A stretch of 64,000 nt of DNA, taken from assembly GCF_003075435.1 (NCBI RefSeq), contig NZ_QCZJ01000015.1:62001-126000 (forward strand), read 5' to 3'. The translations under genes and the position numbers were made by a program. Below are positions 44,715 to 54,494 of this stretch, piece after piece. Each line of letters begins with the position of its first letter. Positions within the stretch are counted from its first letter, which is position 1. Origin of the DNA: Terrimonas sp. Lineage in GTDB: Bacteria; Bacteroidota; Bacteroidia; Chitinophagales; Chitinophagaceae. Below the pieces are notes generated by a model. That model was given only the letters and a program-made list of their open reading frames with translations. It did no database searches and was not told the origin of the DNA.

Positions 44715-44730
44715 TGTAGTTGATTTTAAA

Positions 44731-44792
44731 GTGATAAGTGGTAGATGGTAAGTGATAAGCTTTATTCACTATTCACTATTGCTCATTCACTT
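44731..44792. repeat. heptamer array between argD and argF'
   Basis: GTGATAA, GTGGTAG, ATGGTAA, GTGATAA (44731-44758), then after a short spacer TTCACTA, TTCACTA, TTGCTCA, TTCACTT (44765-44792). The second half is roughly the reverse complement of the first, so it can fold back. It fills the whole argD-argF' gap. Confidence 0.75.
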
Positions 44793-44794
44793 CC

Positions 44795-45940
44795 TCATAC
44801 CGTTTCCAACACTCCAATCTCTTCTTTCAATGCCTCAATAAAATCTTCAGCATCCCTTCTCTTCAATGCAAGTGAAGGTAATAACCGGATAACATTTGGT
44901 TTAGCTTCACCGGTAAATATTTTCTGATTGATCAATAAATTCTTTTTAAGATCTTTTAGTTCTTCCGGCACATCAAATCCAATCATCAACCCCCGGCCTC
45001 TTACATTCTGTATCTGTGGTATTTCGCTTAATGCTTCTTTCAAATATTTGCCAACCATCACCGCATTGCCTAATAATTTTTCTGACTCCAATACTTCCAG
45101 AACTGCAATAGCCGCGGCACATGCAAGATGGTTACCGCCGAAGGTAGTGCCTAACTGGAAATGCTTTGGCTTGATATGCGGCGCGATAATAAGTCCTGCA
45201 ACCGGAAAACCATTGCCCATACCTTTCGCCATCGTATATATATCTGCTTTAACGCCTGCAAAATCATGACTGAAAAATTTACCTGTTCTGCCATAACCAC
45301 ATTGCACGCTGTCTGCTATATATACTGCGCCGTATTTATCACACAAGCTCCTGATCTTTTTCAGAAAATCTTCGCTGGCTACATTAATGCCGCCAACGCC
45401 CTGTATACCTTCGATAATAACAGAAGAAATTTTGTCACCATGCTTTGCAAAATAATCTTCTAATGCCTGTTCATCATTAAAGGGAAGAAAGACCACATTA
45501 TCCGTTTCATTAACCGGCGCTATATAGTTTTTGTTGTCTGTTGCAGATACGGCTAAAGATGTTCTGCCATGAAATGCTTTGCTGAAGGCAACTACTTTTT
45601 TTCTTCCGTTATGAAAAGAAGCCAGTTTCAACGCGTTTTCATTTGCTTCAGCGCCGCTATTGCATAAAAACAACTGGTAATCTTCTTTGCCCGATAGTTT
45701 GCCAAGCCTTGTTGCCAGCTCTTCCTGCAAAGGAATTTTTATGGAATTGCTGTAGAAGGCTATTTTCTTTAACTGATCTTCGATCCGCTGCACCCAGTGC
45801 GGGTGTGTATGGCCGATAGATATTACCGCGTGACCACCATAGAGGTCAAGGTATTGTTCTCCTTTATCATCCCACACATAAGAGCCTTTTGCTTTTACAA
45901 TGGAGATATTGTTGATGGGATATACGTCGAATAAGTTCAT
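44795..45940 (-). CDS. argD: acetylornithine aminotransferase family (N-acyl-ornithine aminotransferase)
   Basis: This class III PLP aminotransferase makes N-acyl-ornithine from the semialdehyde. The 381-residue protein has 'YLDLYGGHAVISIGHTHP', 'FLCNSGAEANENALKLA', 'AFHGRTSLAVSATDN', 'DSVQCGYGRTGKFFSHDF' and the Schiff-base Lys in 'YTMAKGMGNGFPVAG'. The length is slightly short but complete. 237 nt separate it from argC; that gap has no coding character. Confidence 0.94.
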   Translation of the reverse strand: MNLFDVYPINNISIVKAKGSYVWDDKGEQYLDLYGGHAVISIGHTHPHWVQRIEDQLKKIAFYSNSIKIPLQEELATRLGKLSGKEDYQLFLCNSGAEANENALKLASFHNGRKKVVAFSKAFHGRTSLAVSATDNKNYIAPVNETDNVVFLPFNDEQALEDYFAKHGDKISSVIIEGIQGVGGINVASEDFLKKIRSLCDKYGAVYIADSVQCGYGRTGKFFSHDFAGVKADIYTMAKGMGNGFPVAGLIIAPHIKPKHFQLGTTFGGNHLACAAAIAVLEVLESEKLLGNAVMVGKYLKEALSEIPQIQNVRGRGLMIGFDVPEELKDLKKNLLINQKIFTGEAKPNVIRLLPSLALKRRDAEDFIEALKEEIGVLETV

Positions 45941-46177
45941 GGTATGTTTGAGTTATTTAGTTTGTGATAAAGGTTCATTCTTAATTTTCTTAATGCCTTA
46001 ATGGTTCATATTTTTAAAACATTAAGGAGTTAAGAGTAGTTAAGGTATAAGGTCGGGGGTGTAATAAAAAACGTATTCATCGTCGTATGAATTTTATAAA
46101 GGAAATCAGCATTGCTCTTGTTTCATTTAATGATCCTGAAGCATTATCAGGAAAGTGTGCAAAACCTTCTGCCTTTC

Positions 46178-47167
46178 TCAGAATCCCGCCGCTTTCAGCC
46201 TCAGTCCAGCCGTTTCAGCAAGCCCAAACATCAGGTTCATATTCTGTACCGCCTGGCCGCTTGCGCCTTTTAATAAATTGTCAGCTATGGAATGTACTAC
46301 CAGCTTGCTGCCTACTTTCTCTAACTGAATAATGGCTTTATTGGTGTTTACTACCTGTTTTAAAAATATAGGCTGATCACTTACAAAGGTGAAAGCCGCG
46401 TTTTTATAAAAATCTTTGTACAGTATTTTGAGCTCTTCAGCGCTCAGATTGCAATGCACGGTAGAGCTGATAAAAATCCCTCTTGTAAAATCACCACGCC
46501 AGGGCACAAAATTCAAATCAATCGTTCCTTTGGATTGTAATTGCATTAATGACTCGCCTATTTCGCCAAGATGCTGATGCGTTAATGTTTTATATGCCTG
46601 TATATTATTGGCACGCCAGCTAAAATGCGAAGTAGCAGAAAGACTTTGGCCTGCGCCGGTACTGCCGGTTATACCTGTGGTATATATTTCTTCCAGCAAC
46701 CCTGCTTTTGCCAGCGGCAGTAAGCCCAATTGTATGGTTGTGGCAAAGCAGCCGGGGTTGGCAATATGCTGCGCGGTTTTTATTTCCGCTTTATTCAGTT
46801 CGGGCAAACCATATACAAACTTACGGTTACCAATAACCGATTGTTTGCTGAGGCGGAAATCATTGGCAAGATCAATGATCTTTATATTATCCGCTATGGT
46901 ATTTCCCTCCAGGAATTTTTTTGATTCACCGTGCCCGAGGCAAAGAAACACTACATCAACGCCGCCGCCTAATGCGGAAAGATCATCAGAAAAAAACAGC
47001 TCGGTATCTCCCAGTAAATCCTGGTGAATAGCCGAAACCGGTTTGCCTGCATTGCTGCGGCTGTTTATAAAAACAATATCCGCGGCAGGGTGGTTAATGA
47101 GCAACCTTATCAGTTCGCCGCCCGTATATCCTGCTCCGCCTATTATTCCAACTTTAATTTTTTGCAT
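46178..47167 (-). CDS. argC: N-acetyl-gamma-glutamyl-phosphate reductase
   Basis: This NADPH-dependent reductase gives N-acyl-glutamate semialdehyde. The 329-residue protein has the Rossmann start 'KVGIIGGAGYTGGELIRLL', 'DVVFLCLGHGES', the active-site Cys in 'ANPGCFATTIQLGLLPL' (about residue 139) and 'GSTGAGQSLSATSHF'. It starts 1 nt after the cupin gene stop, so they are probably translated together. Confidence 0.95.
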   Translation of the reverse strand: MQKIKVGIIGGAGYTGGELIRLLINHPAADIVFINSRSNAGKPVSAIHQDLLGDTELFFSDDLSALGGGVDVVFLCLGHGESKKFLEGNTIADNIKIIDLANDFRLSKQSVIGNRKFVYGLPELNKAEIKTAQHIANPGCFATTIQLGLLPLAKAGLLEEIYTTGITGSTGAGQSLSATSHFSWRANNIQAYKTLTHQHLGEIGESLMQLQSKGTIDLNFVPWRGDFTRGIFISSTVHCNLSAEELKILYKDFYKNAAFTFVSDQPIFLKQVVNTNKAIIQLEKVGSKLVVHSIADNLLKGASGQAVQNMNLMFGLAETAGLRLKAAGF

Positions 47168-47168
47168 G

Positions 47169-47516
47169 TCAAATGATATTATACCTGTCGTTGTTAGTAG
47201 AAGGCTGGGAGCTTAGTAAAAATTCAAGAGGCTCCGCAGCATAATTGCAAACCCGGTGTATAATGCCGGGTAAAATATGAAATCCTTCTCCTCGTCGGAC
47301 AGTATATATTTTATTATCCGCCTCAAAAGTGGCTGTGCCGCTGAGTATGTAAAAAAACTGCTGCGCTTTTTTATGATAATGAAGCGCTTCTGAGGCCAAA
47401 GGTGGCATTTTTTCCTGTTTTACAGAAAGTGTTTCTGCATCAACAAGTATCCATCCATCACATGAATTTCCCCATTGGTAATGAGCAAGCGGCTGATATT
47501 TACTTACCGTCTGCAT
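47169..47516 (-). CDS. small cupin-domain protein embedded in the arginine cluster
   Basis: The 115-residue single cupin has motif 1-like 'SEALHYHKKAQQFFYILSGTATFE' (two His, Gln-Glu position occupied by QQ) and motif 2-like 'GFHILPGIIHRVCN'. Its start lies 17 nt inside argG and it ends 1 nt before argC, so it is tightly embedded in the operon. Such cupins can be sugar- or amino-acid-metabolite isomerases or sensors. No defined arginine step needs it; it may be an accessory or regulatory protein. Confidence 0.85.
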   Translation of the reverse strand: MQTVSKYQPLAHYQWGNSCDGWILVDAETLSVKQEKMPPLASEALHYHKKAQQFFYILSGTATFEADNKIYTVRRGEGFHILPGIIHRVCNYAAEPLEFLLSSQPSTNNDRYNII

Positions 47517-48699
47517 CCTGCTTTACCAGTTGATAGATGGATGTCTGATTACCGAATATTTTGCTGAATCCTCTCACATCATCCCCGGTAAAACCGGTAT
47601 TCATCTCACCATATTTACCAAACCTGCTGTTCATTAAATCGTATGGAGACTCAATGCCAATAACCTGGAAACGGTAAGGTTGCAGTTGCACAAACACATC
47701 CCCTGTTACGTTTTGCTGTGAGTTGCTGAGGTATGCTTCTATATCGCGCATTACAGGATCGAGTATCTGCCCTTCATGCAACCAGTTGCCGTAAAACTGT
47801 GCAAGCTGATCTTTCCAGTTCAGCTGCCATTTGGAAAGCACATGTTTTTCCAATGCATGATGCGCTTTAAGAATTACCATCGGCGCGGCAGCTTCAAAAC
47901 CAACACGTCCTTTAATGCCAATAATGGTATCGCCTACATGTATATCGCGGCCAATCCCGTAGGGCCCGGCTATAGATTGTAAATATTGTATGGCTTCCGT
48001 TGGATGAGCAAAAGTTTTACCGTCAATACCTTTTAATTCACCTTTCACAAAACTCAGCTTCACTTCGCGGCTATCCGTAGCTGTTACCTGTGTGGGCCAG
48101 GCTTCTTCAGGCAACAGGCCTTTTGAAGATAATGTTTCTTTACCACCCACGCTGGTTCCCCATAAGCCTTTGTTGATGGAGTATACCGCTTTCCCAAAAT
48201 TCATCTGCACACCTTTGTTCTTCAGGTATTCAATTTCCTGTTCACGGCTCAGTTTCAAATCACGTATCGGCGTAATGATCTCAACACCGGGTATTATAAT
48301 ATGAAATATCATATCAAACCTCACCTGGTCGTTACCCGCTCCGGTACTGCCATGCGCAACGGCATCAGCATTGAGTTTTTTAACATGCTCTGCAATATGC
48401 AAGGCCTGGCTTAATCTTTCAGCACTTACGCTTAATGGATAAGTATTATTTTTTAATACATTTCCGTAAACCAGGTATTTAATAATGCTGTCGTAGTAAG
48501 ATTTTACAGCATTTACGGTAGTATGGGTCTTTACACCTAAGGTATAAGCGTGTTCTTCAATTTTCTTTAATTCATCGTCGCTGAAACCTCCGGTGTTTAC
48601 AATAACGGAATGCACTTCATATCCTTTGTCTTCGCTCAGGTATTTTACGCAATAGGAAGTGTCAAGTCCGCCACTAAAGCCAAGAACTATTTTTTTCAT
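47500..48699 (-). CDS. argG: argininosuccinate synthase
   Basis: This ATP-dependent enzyme joins citrulline and aspartate. The 399-residue protein opens 'KKIVLGFSGGLDTSYCVKYL' (PP-loop SGGLDTS), then 'AHGSTGAGNDQVRFD', 'PIRDLKLSREQEIEYL', 'YSINKGLWGTSVGG' and 'GRVGFEAAAPMVILKAHHAL'. It resembles the shorter Bacteroidota form. It is the second gene of the cluster, 45 nt after the GNAT gene. Confidence 0.95.
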   Translation of the reverse strand: MKKIVLGFSGGLDTSYCVKYLSEDKGYEVHSVIVNTGGFSDDELKKIEEHAYTLGVKTHTTVNAVKSYYDSIIKYLVYGNVLKNNTYPLSVSAERLSQALHIAEHVKKLNADAVAHGSTGAGNDQVRFDMIFHIIIPGVEIITPIRDLKLSREQEIEYLKNKGVQMNFGKAVYSINKGLWGTSVGGKETLSSKGLLPEEAWPTQVTATDSREVKLSFVKGELKGIDGKTFAHPTEAIQYLQSIAGPYGIGRDIHVGDTIIGIKGRVGFEAAAPMVILKAHHALEKHVLSKWQLNWKDQLAQFYGNWLHEGQILDPVMRDIEAYLSNSQQNVTGDVFVQLQPYRFQVIGIESPYDLMNSRFGKYGEMNTGFTGDDVRGFSKIFGNQTSIYQLVKQDADGK

Positions 48700-48744
48700 T
48701 GTTGTGTAGTTGGTTTATAACGTGTAATGGAAAAATCCAATTCA

Positions 48745-49461
48745 CTACAGGTTAAAAAAGTAATGCAGCACTGCTTTCATGTTTTTCCTGGGAGCTTTTT
48801 CCTCTTTATCCTTTTTCAGGAAAGGTTGAAGCAACTTCCATTTTTTTATACGCATAAAGCGTTCGTATAATTTGGAGTGCTGCTGAAAGTTTTCTTTGGT
48901 TTCTTCAGGCTCGTAATGATCTTTGGGATCATACAACATCGCTGTGCAAAAGCAATTCTTTCTTTCCTTGCTCATCAGTATATCATAATTCACACAGCTT
49001 TTACATCCGGCCCAAAAGGCTTCATCCTGTGTAAGCTCTGAATAGGTTACGGGTTCGTATCCTAACTCTGAGTTGATCTTCATTACCGCAAGCCCTGTAG
49101 TAAGCCCGAATATTTTTGATTCAGGATACAATTTCCTGCTCAGCTCAAATATTTTTCTTTTAATACCGCGTGCCAGTCCGCCTTTCCGGAAGGCAGGCGC
49201 TACGATCAATCCTGAATTTGCCACATATTCACCATGGCTCCATGTTTCTATGTAGCAAAATCCGGCCCAAATGCCATCGTGGCTAAAAGCGATTACAGAC
49301 TTGCCTTCCCTCATTTTCTGCTGTATATATTCGGGGCTTCTTTTAGCTATACCCGTTCCGCGGGCTTTGGCTGAAGAAGCCATTTCATCACAAATTATTT
49401 GTGCAAAGTCGAGGTGACTTTCATTGGCAACGAGTATCTTAAATTGTTCCTGGGTTTTCAT
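48745..49461 (-). CDS. GNAT acetyltransferase, candidate N-acetylglutamate synthase
   Basis: This 238-residue GNAT protein has 'EMASSAKARGTGIAKRSPEY' near the start and the acetyl-CoA loop region 'GLIVAPAFRKGGLARGIKRKIFEL' (R-K-G-G-L-A-R-G). A Cys-rich C-terminal section (about 150-180: 'CKSCVNYD', 'CFCTAM') follows, with a basic tail. It is the first gene of the arginine cluster, where an acylglutamate synthase is otherwise missing, so an ArgA-like role is a reasonable inference from position. Direct evidence for glutamate as substrate is absent. Confidence 0.78.
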   Translation of the reverse strand: MKTQEQFKILVANESHLDFAQIICDEMASSAKARGTGIAKRSPEYIQQKMREGKSVIAFSHDGIWAGFCYIETWSHGEYVANSGLIVAPAFRKGGLARGIKRKIFELSRKLYPESKIFGLTTGLAVMKINSELGYEPVTYSELTQDEAFWAGCKSCVNYDILMSKERKNCFCTAMLYDPKDHYEPEETKENFQQHSKLYERFMRIKKWKLLQPFLKKDKEEKAPRKNMKAVLHYFFNL

Positions 49462-49579
49462 TCTTTTAATACTGATAAACTGAATAGATAGTACGTAAAC
49501 TGGTTACTTTCCCGGTAAGGCTGAAACAGTGCCAGCTTCCGGCGTTATCTGTGATAACGATAAAGTTCTGGATTGGGTA

Positions 49580-49708
49580 TCAACGTCGTACCCTGAAGGG
49601 GATTGGTGGACAGAAAAAAACTGCTCCAGGCAGAACAGGAAAAACCCCACGCAATGTAGCGGCGTTTTGTGCCGCATCAGCGATTACTGTGGTGAGATTT
49701 TTTTGCAT
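49580..49708 (-). CDS. possible 42-residue leader peptide upstream of the arginine cluster
   Basis: Open frame from ATG 49708 to TGA 49580, beginning MQKNLTTVIADAAQNAATLR and ending PPIPFRVRR, with Arg codons at 39, 41 and 42 (AGG GTA CGA CGT then TGA). The last codons lie in the loop of a small stem, GGGTA/TACCC. Clustered Arg codons at the end of a short frame ahead of arginine genes recall an attenuator leader, but no U-run terminator follows and the cluster starts 119 nt later. Chance is a real alternative. Confidence 0.3.
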   Translation of the reverse strand: MQKNLTTVIADAAQNAATLRGVFPVLPGAVFFCPPIPFRVRR

Positions 49709-49814
49709 TTCAGTATGTCTATACTTTGATTAAAAATTTTGACGATGCAAAGAAAATACTTTTTTCAGTTGCAGGGGACTTTTTTATGTGAAATTTTAAT
49801 AATCAAATGTAAAA

Positions 49815-50570
49815 TTATACCCTTAAAGGCACGCTGTGTACGGCAGCGCTCATTTCCATGATAAGGGAGGCGTCTTTTTCGATGGCATTGCCTACTACGA
49901 TCAGGTCGGCACCGGCTTTGCAGTTGCGGTACGCTTTTTCAGGATCAGCTATGCCGCCGCCTATCACCAGCGGAACATCTATAACGCCCGCTACTTTGGA
50001 GATCATGCTTTCTGTAATGCTTTTTTGCGCTCCGCTGCCGGCATCCATATAAATCAGTTTCATGCCCAGCATTTCGCCGGCCATAGCCGTGCACATGGCT
50101 ATTTCATTTTTGTTGGAAGGTATGGGCGTGGCATTGCTTATATAGGATACGGTTGTTGGCGCGCCACCGTCAATTACCATATAACCGGTGGAAATAATTT
50201 CAAGACCACTCTTTCGTACCGCCGGCGCGGAAATAACATGCTGGCCTATCAATAATTCGGGATTTCGCCCGGAGATAAGCGAAAGATATAAAAGCGCATC
50301 TGCATGCGGTGTTATTTGAGAGGAGGTACCCGGGAAAAGGATCACAGGAATATTGCTCTGCTGTTTGATCTGCATTACCACTTCATCCAGGTGATTGCTG
50401 ATAACAAGGCTGCCGCCTACCAGTAAATAATCAACTTCCGCCAGGGCGGTAAGCTCCGCCAATTCACTGATTTTCGCGTCATCTACCTTATCGGGGTCAA
50501 TGAGTACCGCAAAGGACTTTTTCCCGGCTTTCTTTTTTTCTGTTATGGATTGATAAATGCGGTTGCTCAT
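49815..50570 (-). CDS. geranylgeranylglyceryl/heptaprenylglyceryl phosphate synthase family (PcrB/GGGPS-like)
   Basis: From ATG 50570 (MSNRIYQSITEKKKAGKKS) the 251-residue TIM-barrel prenyltransferase joins a polyprenyl diphosphate to glycerol-1-phosphate. Blocks seen: 'FAVLIDPDKVDD', 'DYLLVGGSLV', 'VILFPGTSSQITPHADALLYLSLISGRNP' (shown by FPGTSSQ and SLISGRNP), 'IYMDAGSGAQ', 'PLVIGGGIADPE' and 'AGADLIVVGNAIEKD'. Bacteroidota group II members of this family exist; the prenyl chain length is not evident. It is monocistronic and divergent from the ribonucleotide reductase gene. Confidence 0.92.
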   Translation of the reverse strand: MSNRIYQSITEKKKAGKKSFAVLIDPDKVDDAKISELAELTALAEVDYLLVGGSLVISNHLDEVVMQIKQQSNIPVILFPGTSSQITPHADALLYLSLISGRNPELLIGQHVISAPAVRKSGLEIISTGYMVIDGGAPTTVSYISNATPIPSNKNEIAMCTAMAGEMLGMKLIYMDAGSGAQKSITESMISKVAGVIDVPLVIGGGIADPEKAYRNCKAGADLIVVGNAIEKDASLIMEMSAAVHSVPLRV

Positions 50571-50622
50571 CATGCATACTGGTATTGTTCCGTATTTGCA
50601 AAAATGCAAAAAAATTCATTAC

Positions 50623-50737
50623 CCGCCCTGAAGGACAGGGCAATTCAAGTAGGTTCTGTCAAAATATTTTAATTATCCGGGGAGCAATTCAGGGTATTAT
50701 ATATGTTCAGCTTCAATTGCCCCGCCCTTCAGGGCGG
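50623..50737. repeat. pair of inverted palindromic units (REP/BIME-like)
   Basis: CCGCCCTGAAGGACAGGGCAATT (50623-50645, given as two blocks CCGCCCTGAAGG and GGGCAATT) is the near-perfect reverse complement of 50715-50737 (20 of 23 positions). Each unit is itself a small palindrome; the right one contains CCGCCCT, TC, AGGGCGG. About 69 nt separate them. They lie in the 420-nt divergent gap before the ribonucleotide reductase gene. Confidence 0.7.
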
Positions 50738-50990
50738 AATTAGTAAATGCAACAATACCCTTCGGAAAACTACTCAAGGGCTTCTACTATTTATAAAAAA
50801 ACTCCTTAAAATCCAAGTTTTTTTATCATCATAATGTGTAAAAAACAGCTAATACAATGCCGTATTGCATATGCGGCACTTATCCACAGACTGTTAATAT
50901 TTACAGGTTTGATAACACAATTAAGCCTGATATTTTCGCTTTCTTATCATTTGATAATACAAGTTTAACCCGATTAATTCCGGCTACATT

Positions 50991-53900
50991 ATGAACAGCG
51001 AAAAACAAAGCAAAGGACTGAGGTATAAACGTTTCTTTACCCGTGAAGGAGCAGATGTATTTGACCAGTTTGAATATGACTACCGTACTTCGGTTATTCG
51101 CAATCCAAATGGTGAGATAGTGTTTGAGATGAAGAACGTGGAAGTGCCTAAGCAATGGAGCCAGATAGCTACCGATATTCTCGCACAAAAATACTTCCGT
51201 AAAGCAGGTGTTCCTCAGCCGGATGGTTCATCAGGACGTGAAACTTCCGCAAAACAGGTAGCACACCGCATGGCCAATTGCTGGAAGGTTTGGGGCGAAA
51301 AGAACAGCTACTTTGCGTCTGCGGAAGATGCCAAAATATTTTACGAGGAGTTAGTATACTGTATTCTTAACCAGGCTTGCGTGCCCAACAGCCCGCAGTG
51401 GTTCAATACAGGTTTATATGAAAGCTATGGTATCAAAGGTAAGCCGCAGGGACATTATTATGTTGATGCGGTTGACGGACAATTAAAAAAATCTACTTCA
51501 GCTTATGAACGCCCCCAGCCTCATGCATGTTTTATATTGAGTGTGGAAGATGACCTGGTGAATGATGGCGGTATAATGGATCTGTGGGTTCGCGAAGCAC
51601 GCATTTTCAAATATGGGAGCGGTGTAGGTACCAACTATTCCAATATCCGTGGTGAAAATGAAAAATTAAGCGGTGGTGGAACTTCCTCCGGATTAATGAG
51701 CTTTTTGAAGATTGGCGACAGGGCTGCAGGCGCTATAAAAAGCGGCGGCACTACCAGGCGGGCGGCTAAAATGGTTTGTCTCGACCTTGACCACCCGGAA
51801 GTAATGGAGTTTATTAACTGGAAGGTAGAAGAGGAAAATAAGGTAGCTGCGCTGATAGCTGCCGGCTATGCATCTGATTATGAGGGAGAAGCATATAAAA
51901 CAGTAAGCGGGCAAAACTCAAATAATTCAATACGTATTCCAAACGATTTTTTTGAAAAACTACAGCATAATGAAGACTGGGAATTAAAAGCCCGTACTGA
52001 TGGCAGGATAATGAAAAAAATACCTGCCACCGCAGTATGGAATCAGATTGCATATGCAGCCTGGCGTTGTGCAGACCCGGGTACCCAATACGATACCACA
52101 ATAAATGAATGGCATACCAGCCCCAAAGGTGGTCGTATCCGGGCCTCCAACCCTTGCAGCGAATACATGTTTTTGGATAATACTGCATGTAACCTCGCTT
52201 CTGTAAATCTTCGTAAGTTCTTTAATGAAGCAACCAACCAGTTTGATGTAGAAGGTTTTGAATACACCGTTCGTTTATGGACCACGGTATTGGAGATATC
52301 TGTGCTGATGGCGCAATTTCCTTCAAAAGAAGTAGCACAGCTATCATACGATTATCGTACGTTGGGGCTTGGTTATGCAAACCTCGGCTCAATGCTGATG
52401 GTAAGCGGGATTCCTTATGATAGTGAAGAAGCCCGCGGTATTGCTGGTGCTATTACCGCTATCATGACAGGTATAGCTTATAAAACTTCTGCTGAAATAG
52501 CGGCACATCTCGGCGCTTTTGCAAAATATGAAGAGAACAAAGAAGATATGCTGAGGGTGATGCGCAATCACCGCCTGGCAGCTTATGATGCCGACGAATA
52601 TGAGCAACTCAGCATTAAACCGCAGGGAATACATGCAAAATACTGTCCTGACTATTTATTGAAAGCAGCCTGCAAGGCCTGGGACGACGCGGTTGAGCTT
52701 GGTGAAAAACATGGTTACCGCAATGCGCAAACAACTGTTATCGCGCCAACAGGTACTATTGGTTTGGTAATGGATTGCGATACAACCGGTGTAGAACCTG
52801 ATTTCGCGCTGGTAAAGTTCAAAAAACTCAGTGGTGGCGGTTATTTTAAGATCATCAACCAATCTGTGCCGCAGGCGCTTAAAAATCTTGGGTATAGTGA
52901 AAAGGAAAGAGACGCCATTATCAAATACGCGGTGGGTTCAGCAGCTTTTGCCGGAGCGCCATTTATTAATCCGCAAACATTGAGCGAAAAAGGATTTATA
53001 GCAGAAGAAATTAAAAAGCTGGATGCGGCGCTTGCTTCAGCATTTGAGATCGGTTTTGTATTCAACAAGTTTACTTTAGGTGAACCCTGTCTCGAAAGGC
53101 TCGGCTTTACACCCGAACAGTACAACGACTGGAATTTTAACCTGCTTGAAGCGCTTGGTTTTACTCCTGAAGAAATTGAAGCGGCAAATGATTATATATG
53201 CGGCACCATGACCATTGAGGGCGCACCATATTTAAAGAAAGAACATTACGCTGTTTTTGATTGCGCCAATAAATGTGGTAAGAAGGGTGAAAGATATATT
53301 CATGCACACGGACATATCCGCATGATGGGCGCGGCACAGCCATTTATCAGCGGGGCTATTTCAAAAACCATCAACCTGCCCAACGAAGCAACCGTTGAAG
53401 AAATAGCAGACAGCTATATGCTTAGCTGGAAGCTTGGGTTAAAAGCCTGTGCACTATATCGTGATGGCTCAAAACTGAGCCAGCCACTCAGCAATAAAAG
53501 CGACAGTAAAAAATCAAAAGATAAAGCTGAAGTAAAAGAAGAAGCAGCCGCGCAGGAAAGCCCGTTGATTGATATGGGTAAGCTTACAGTGGAAGAATTG
53601 CTGGATGAACTGCATAAGCGTATGCAGGCATCTACAGATACCAAGCTTAAGCGCCAGCTTTCAAGGATCGTGGAAAGAAAAACCCTGCCGCTTAAACGTC
53701 GCGGCTTTACACAAAAAGCCAAGATAAACGGGCAGGCGCTGTTTTTGCGCACCGGTGAATATGGTGATGGCACATTGGGTGAAATATTTATTGACCTGGC
53801 AAAAGAAGGCTCAACACTCAGAAGTTTAATGAACTGTTTTGCTATATCTATTTCTGTAGGCCTGCAATATGGCGTGCCGTTGGAAGAGTTTGTAGAGAAG

Positions 53901-54308
53901 TTTGTATTCACCAAGTTTGAGCCGGCGGGAATGGTAGATCACCCGAATATCAAGTCTACCACATCCATAGTGGATTTTGTATTCCGCTGCCTTGCATATG
54001 AATACCTGGGAAGAACAGACCTTGTGCATGTGTTGGATAAACCGGAGATAGGAAATTTGGGCACTGATGATTGGGATGATGTGCCAACCGGTTTGGAATA
54101 TGCGCCCAAGCCTGAGCTAAGCGATGTAAGAGTGGTAGGCTCTGTGCAACCCGGTAAAGCCCAGCGGGCTTCAGCCAACGCCGTGAGCGAGCATATGAAG
54201 AGTATGCAGAGCGACGCGCCGGCATGTAATACCTGCGGGCATATAACAGTAAGAAGCGGTACGTGCTATAAATGCTTAAACTGCGGCAACAGTATGGGCT
54301 GCAGTTAA
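50991..54308 (+). CDS. nrdJ: adenosylcobalamin-dependent (class II) ribonucleotide reductase
   Basis: The 1105-residue enzyme reduces ribonucleotides to deoxyribonucleotides. The catalytic barrel has the family signature '[21 protein letters not shown]' (about residues 386-406, with the Cys, Asn and Glu of the active site) and '[20 protein letters not shown]' (about 585-604). A TSCPD-type domain at about 920-1010 ('[19 protein letters not shown]') and a C-terminal zinc-ribbon '[21 protein letters not shown]' (summarised; redox Cys at the end, MGCS) mark the long class II form. No separate small subunit is present, as expected. A clear terminator follows. Confidence 0.95.
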   Translation: MNSEKQSKGLRYKRFFTREGADVFDQFEYDYRTSVIRNPNGEIVFEMKNVEVPKQWSQIATDILAQKYFRKAGVPQPDGSSGRETSAKQVAHRMANCWKVWGEKNSYFASAEDAKIFYEELVYCILNQACVPNSPQWFNTGLYESYGIKGKPQGHYYVDAVDGQLKKSTSAYERPQPHACFILSVEDDLVNDGGIMDLWVREARIFKYGSGVGTNYSNIRGENEKLSGGGTSSGLMSFLKIGDRAAGAIKSGGTTRRAAKMVCLDLDHPEVMEFINWKVEEENKVAALIAAGYASDYEGEAYKTVSGQNSNNSIRIPNDFFEKLQHNEDWELKARTDGRIMKKIPATAVWNQIAYAAWRCADPGTQYDTTINEWHTSPKGGRIRASNPCSEYMFLDNTACNLASVNLRKFFNEATNQFDVEGFEYTVRLWTTVLEISVLMAQFPSKEVAQLSYDYRTLGLGYANLGSMLMVSGIPYDSEEARGIAGAITAIMTGIAYKTSAEIAAHLGAFAKYEENKEDMLRVMRNHRLAAYDADEYEQLSIKPQGIHAKYCPDYLLKAACKAWDDAVELGEKHGYRNAQTTVIAPTGTIGLVMDCDTTGVEPDFALVKFKKLSGGGYFKIINQSVPQALKNLGYSEKERDAIIKYAVGSAAFAGAPFINPQTLSEKGFIAEEIKKLDAALASAFEIGFVFNKFTLGEPCLERLGFTPEQYNDWNFNLLEALGFTPEEIEAANDYICGTMTIEGAPYLKKEHYAVFDCANKCGKKGERYIHAHGHIRMMGAAQPFISGAISKTINLPNEATVEEIADSYMLSWKLGLKACALYRDGSKLSQPLSNKSDSKKSKDKAEVKEEAAAQESPLIDMGKLTVEELLDELHKRMQASTDTKLKRQLSRIVERKTLPLKRRGFTQKAKINGQALFLRTGEYGDGTLGEIFIDLAKEGSTLRSLMNCFAISISVGLQYGVPLEEFVEKFVFTKFEPAGMVDHPNIKSTTSIVDFVFRCLAYEYLGRTDLVHVLDKPEIGNLGTDDWDDVPTGLEYAPKPELSDVRVVGSVQPGKAQRASANAVSEHMKSMQSDAPACNTCGHITVRSGTCYKCLNCGNSMGCS

Positions 54309-54357
54309 GCTTCATCATATTTTCAATTAGGACGGTTAGGAATATAAACCTACATTA

Positions 54358-54390
54358 ATCCGTCCCGATTCTTCGGGATGGATTTTTTTG
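54358..54390 (+). terminator. intrinsic terminator after the ribonucleotide reductase gene
   Basis: ATCCGTCCCGA, loop TTCT, TCGGGATGGAT (one G-U) followed by TTTTTT. It lies 49 nt after the stop. Confidence 0.9.
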
Positions 54391-54494
54391 TTTTGGTAAT
54401 GGCAATTTCCCTTTGTTCGTTTTGACGCAGTTGAATATATGTAGGAGATAAATATAATTGCTGATATTGTTTTATTTGCAGTAAACTTTCTGAA

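Noticed and set aside
46020-46055. Possible further heptamer array (TTAAGG-rich)
   Set aside because: The TTAAG repeats are spaced 8 and 10 nt, not 7, so the strict phase seen elsewhere is missing.
49529-49733. Two plus-strand open frames opposite the arginine leader region
   Set aside because: They overlap each other in different frames, have no recognisable motifs and lack a plausible promoter; only the minus-strand frame has a feature (terminal Arg codons) worth noting.
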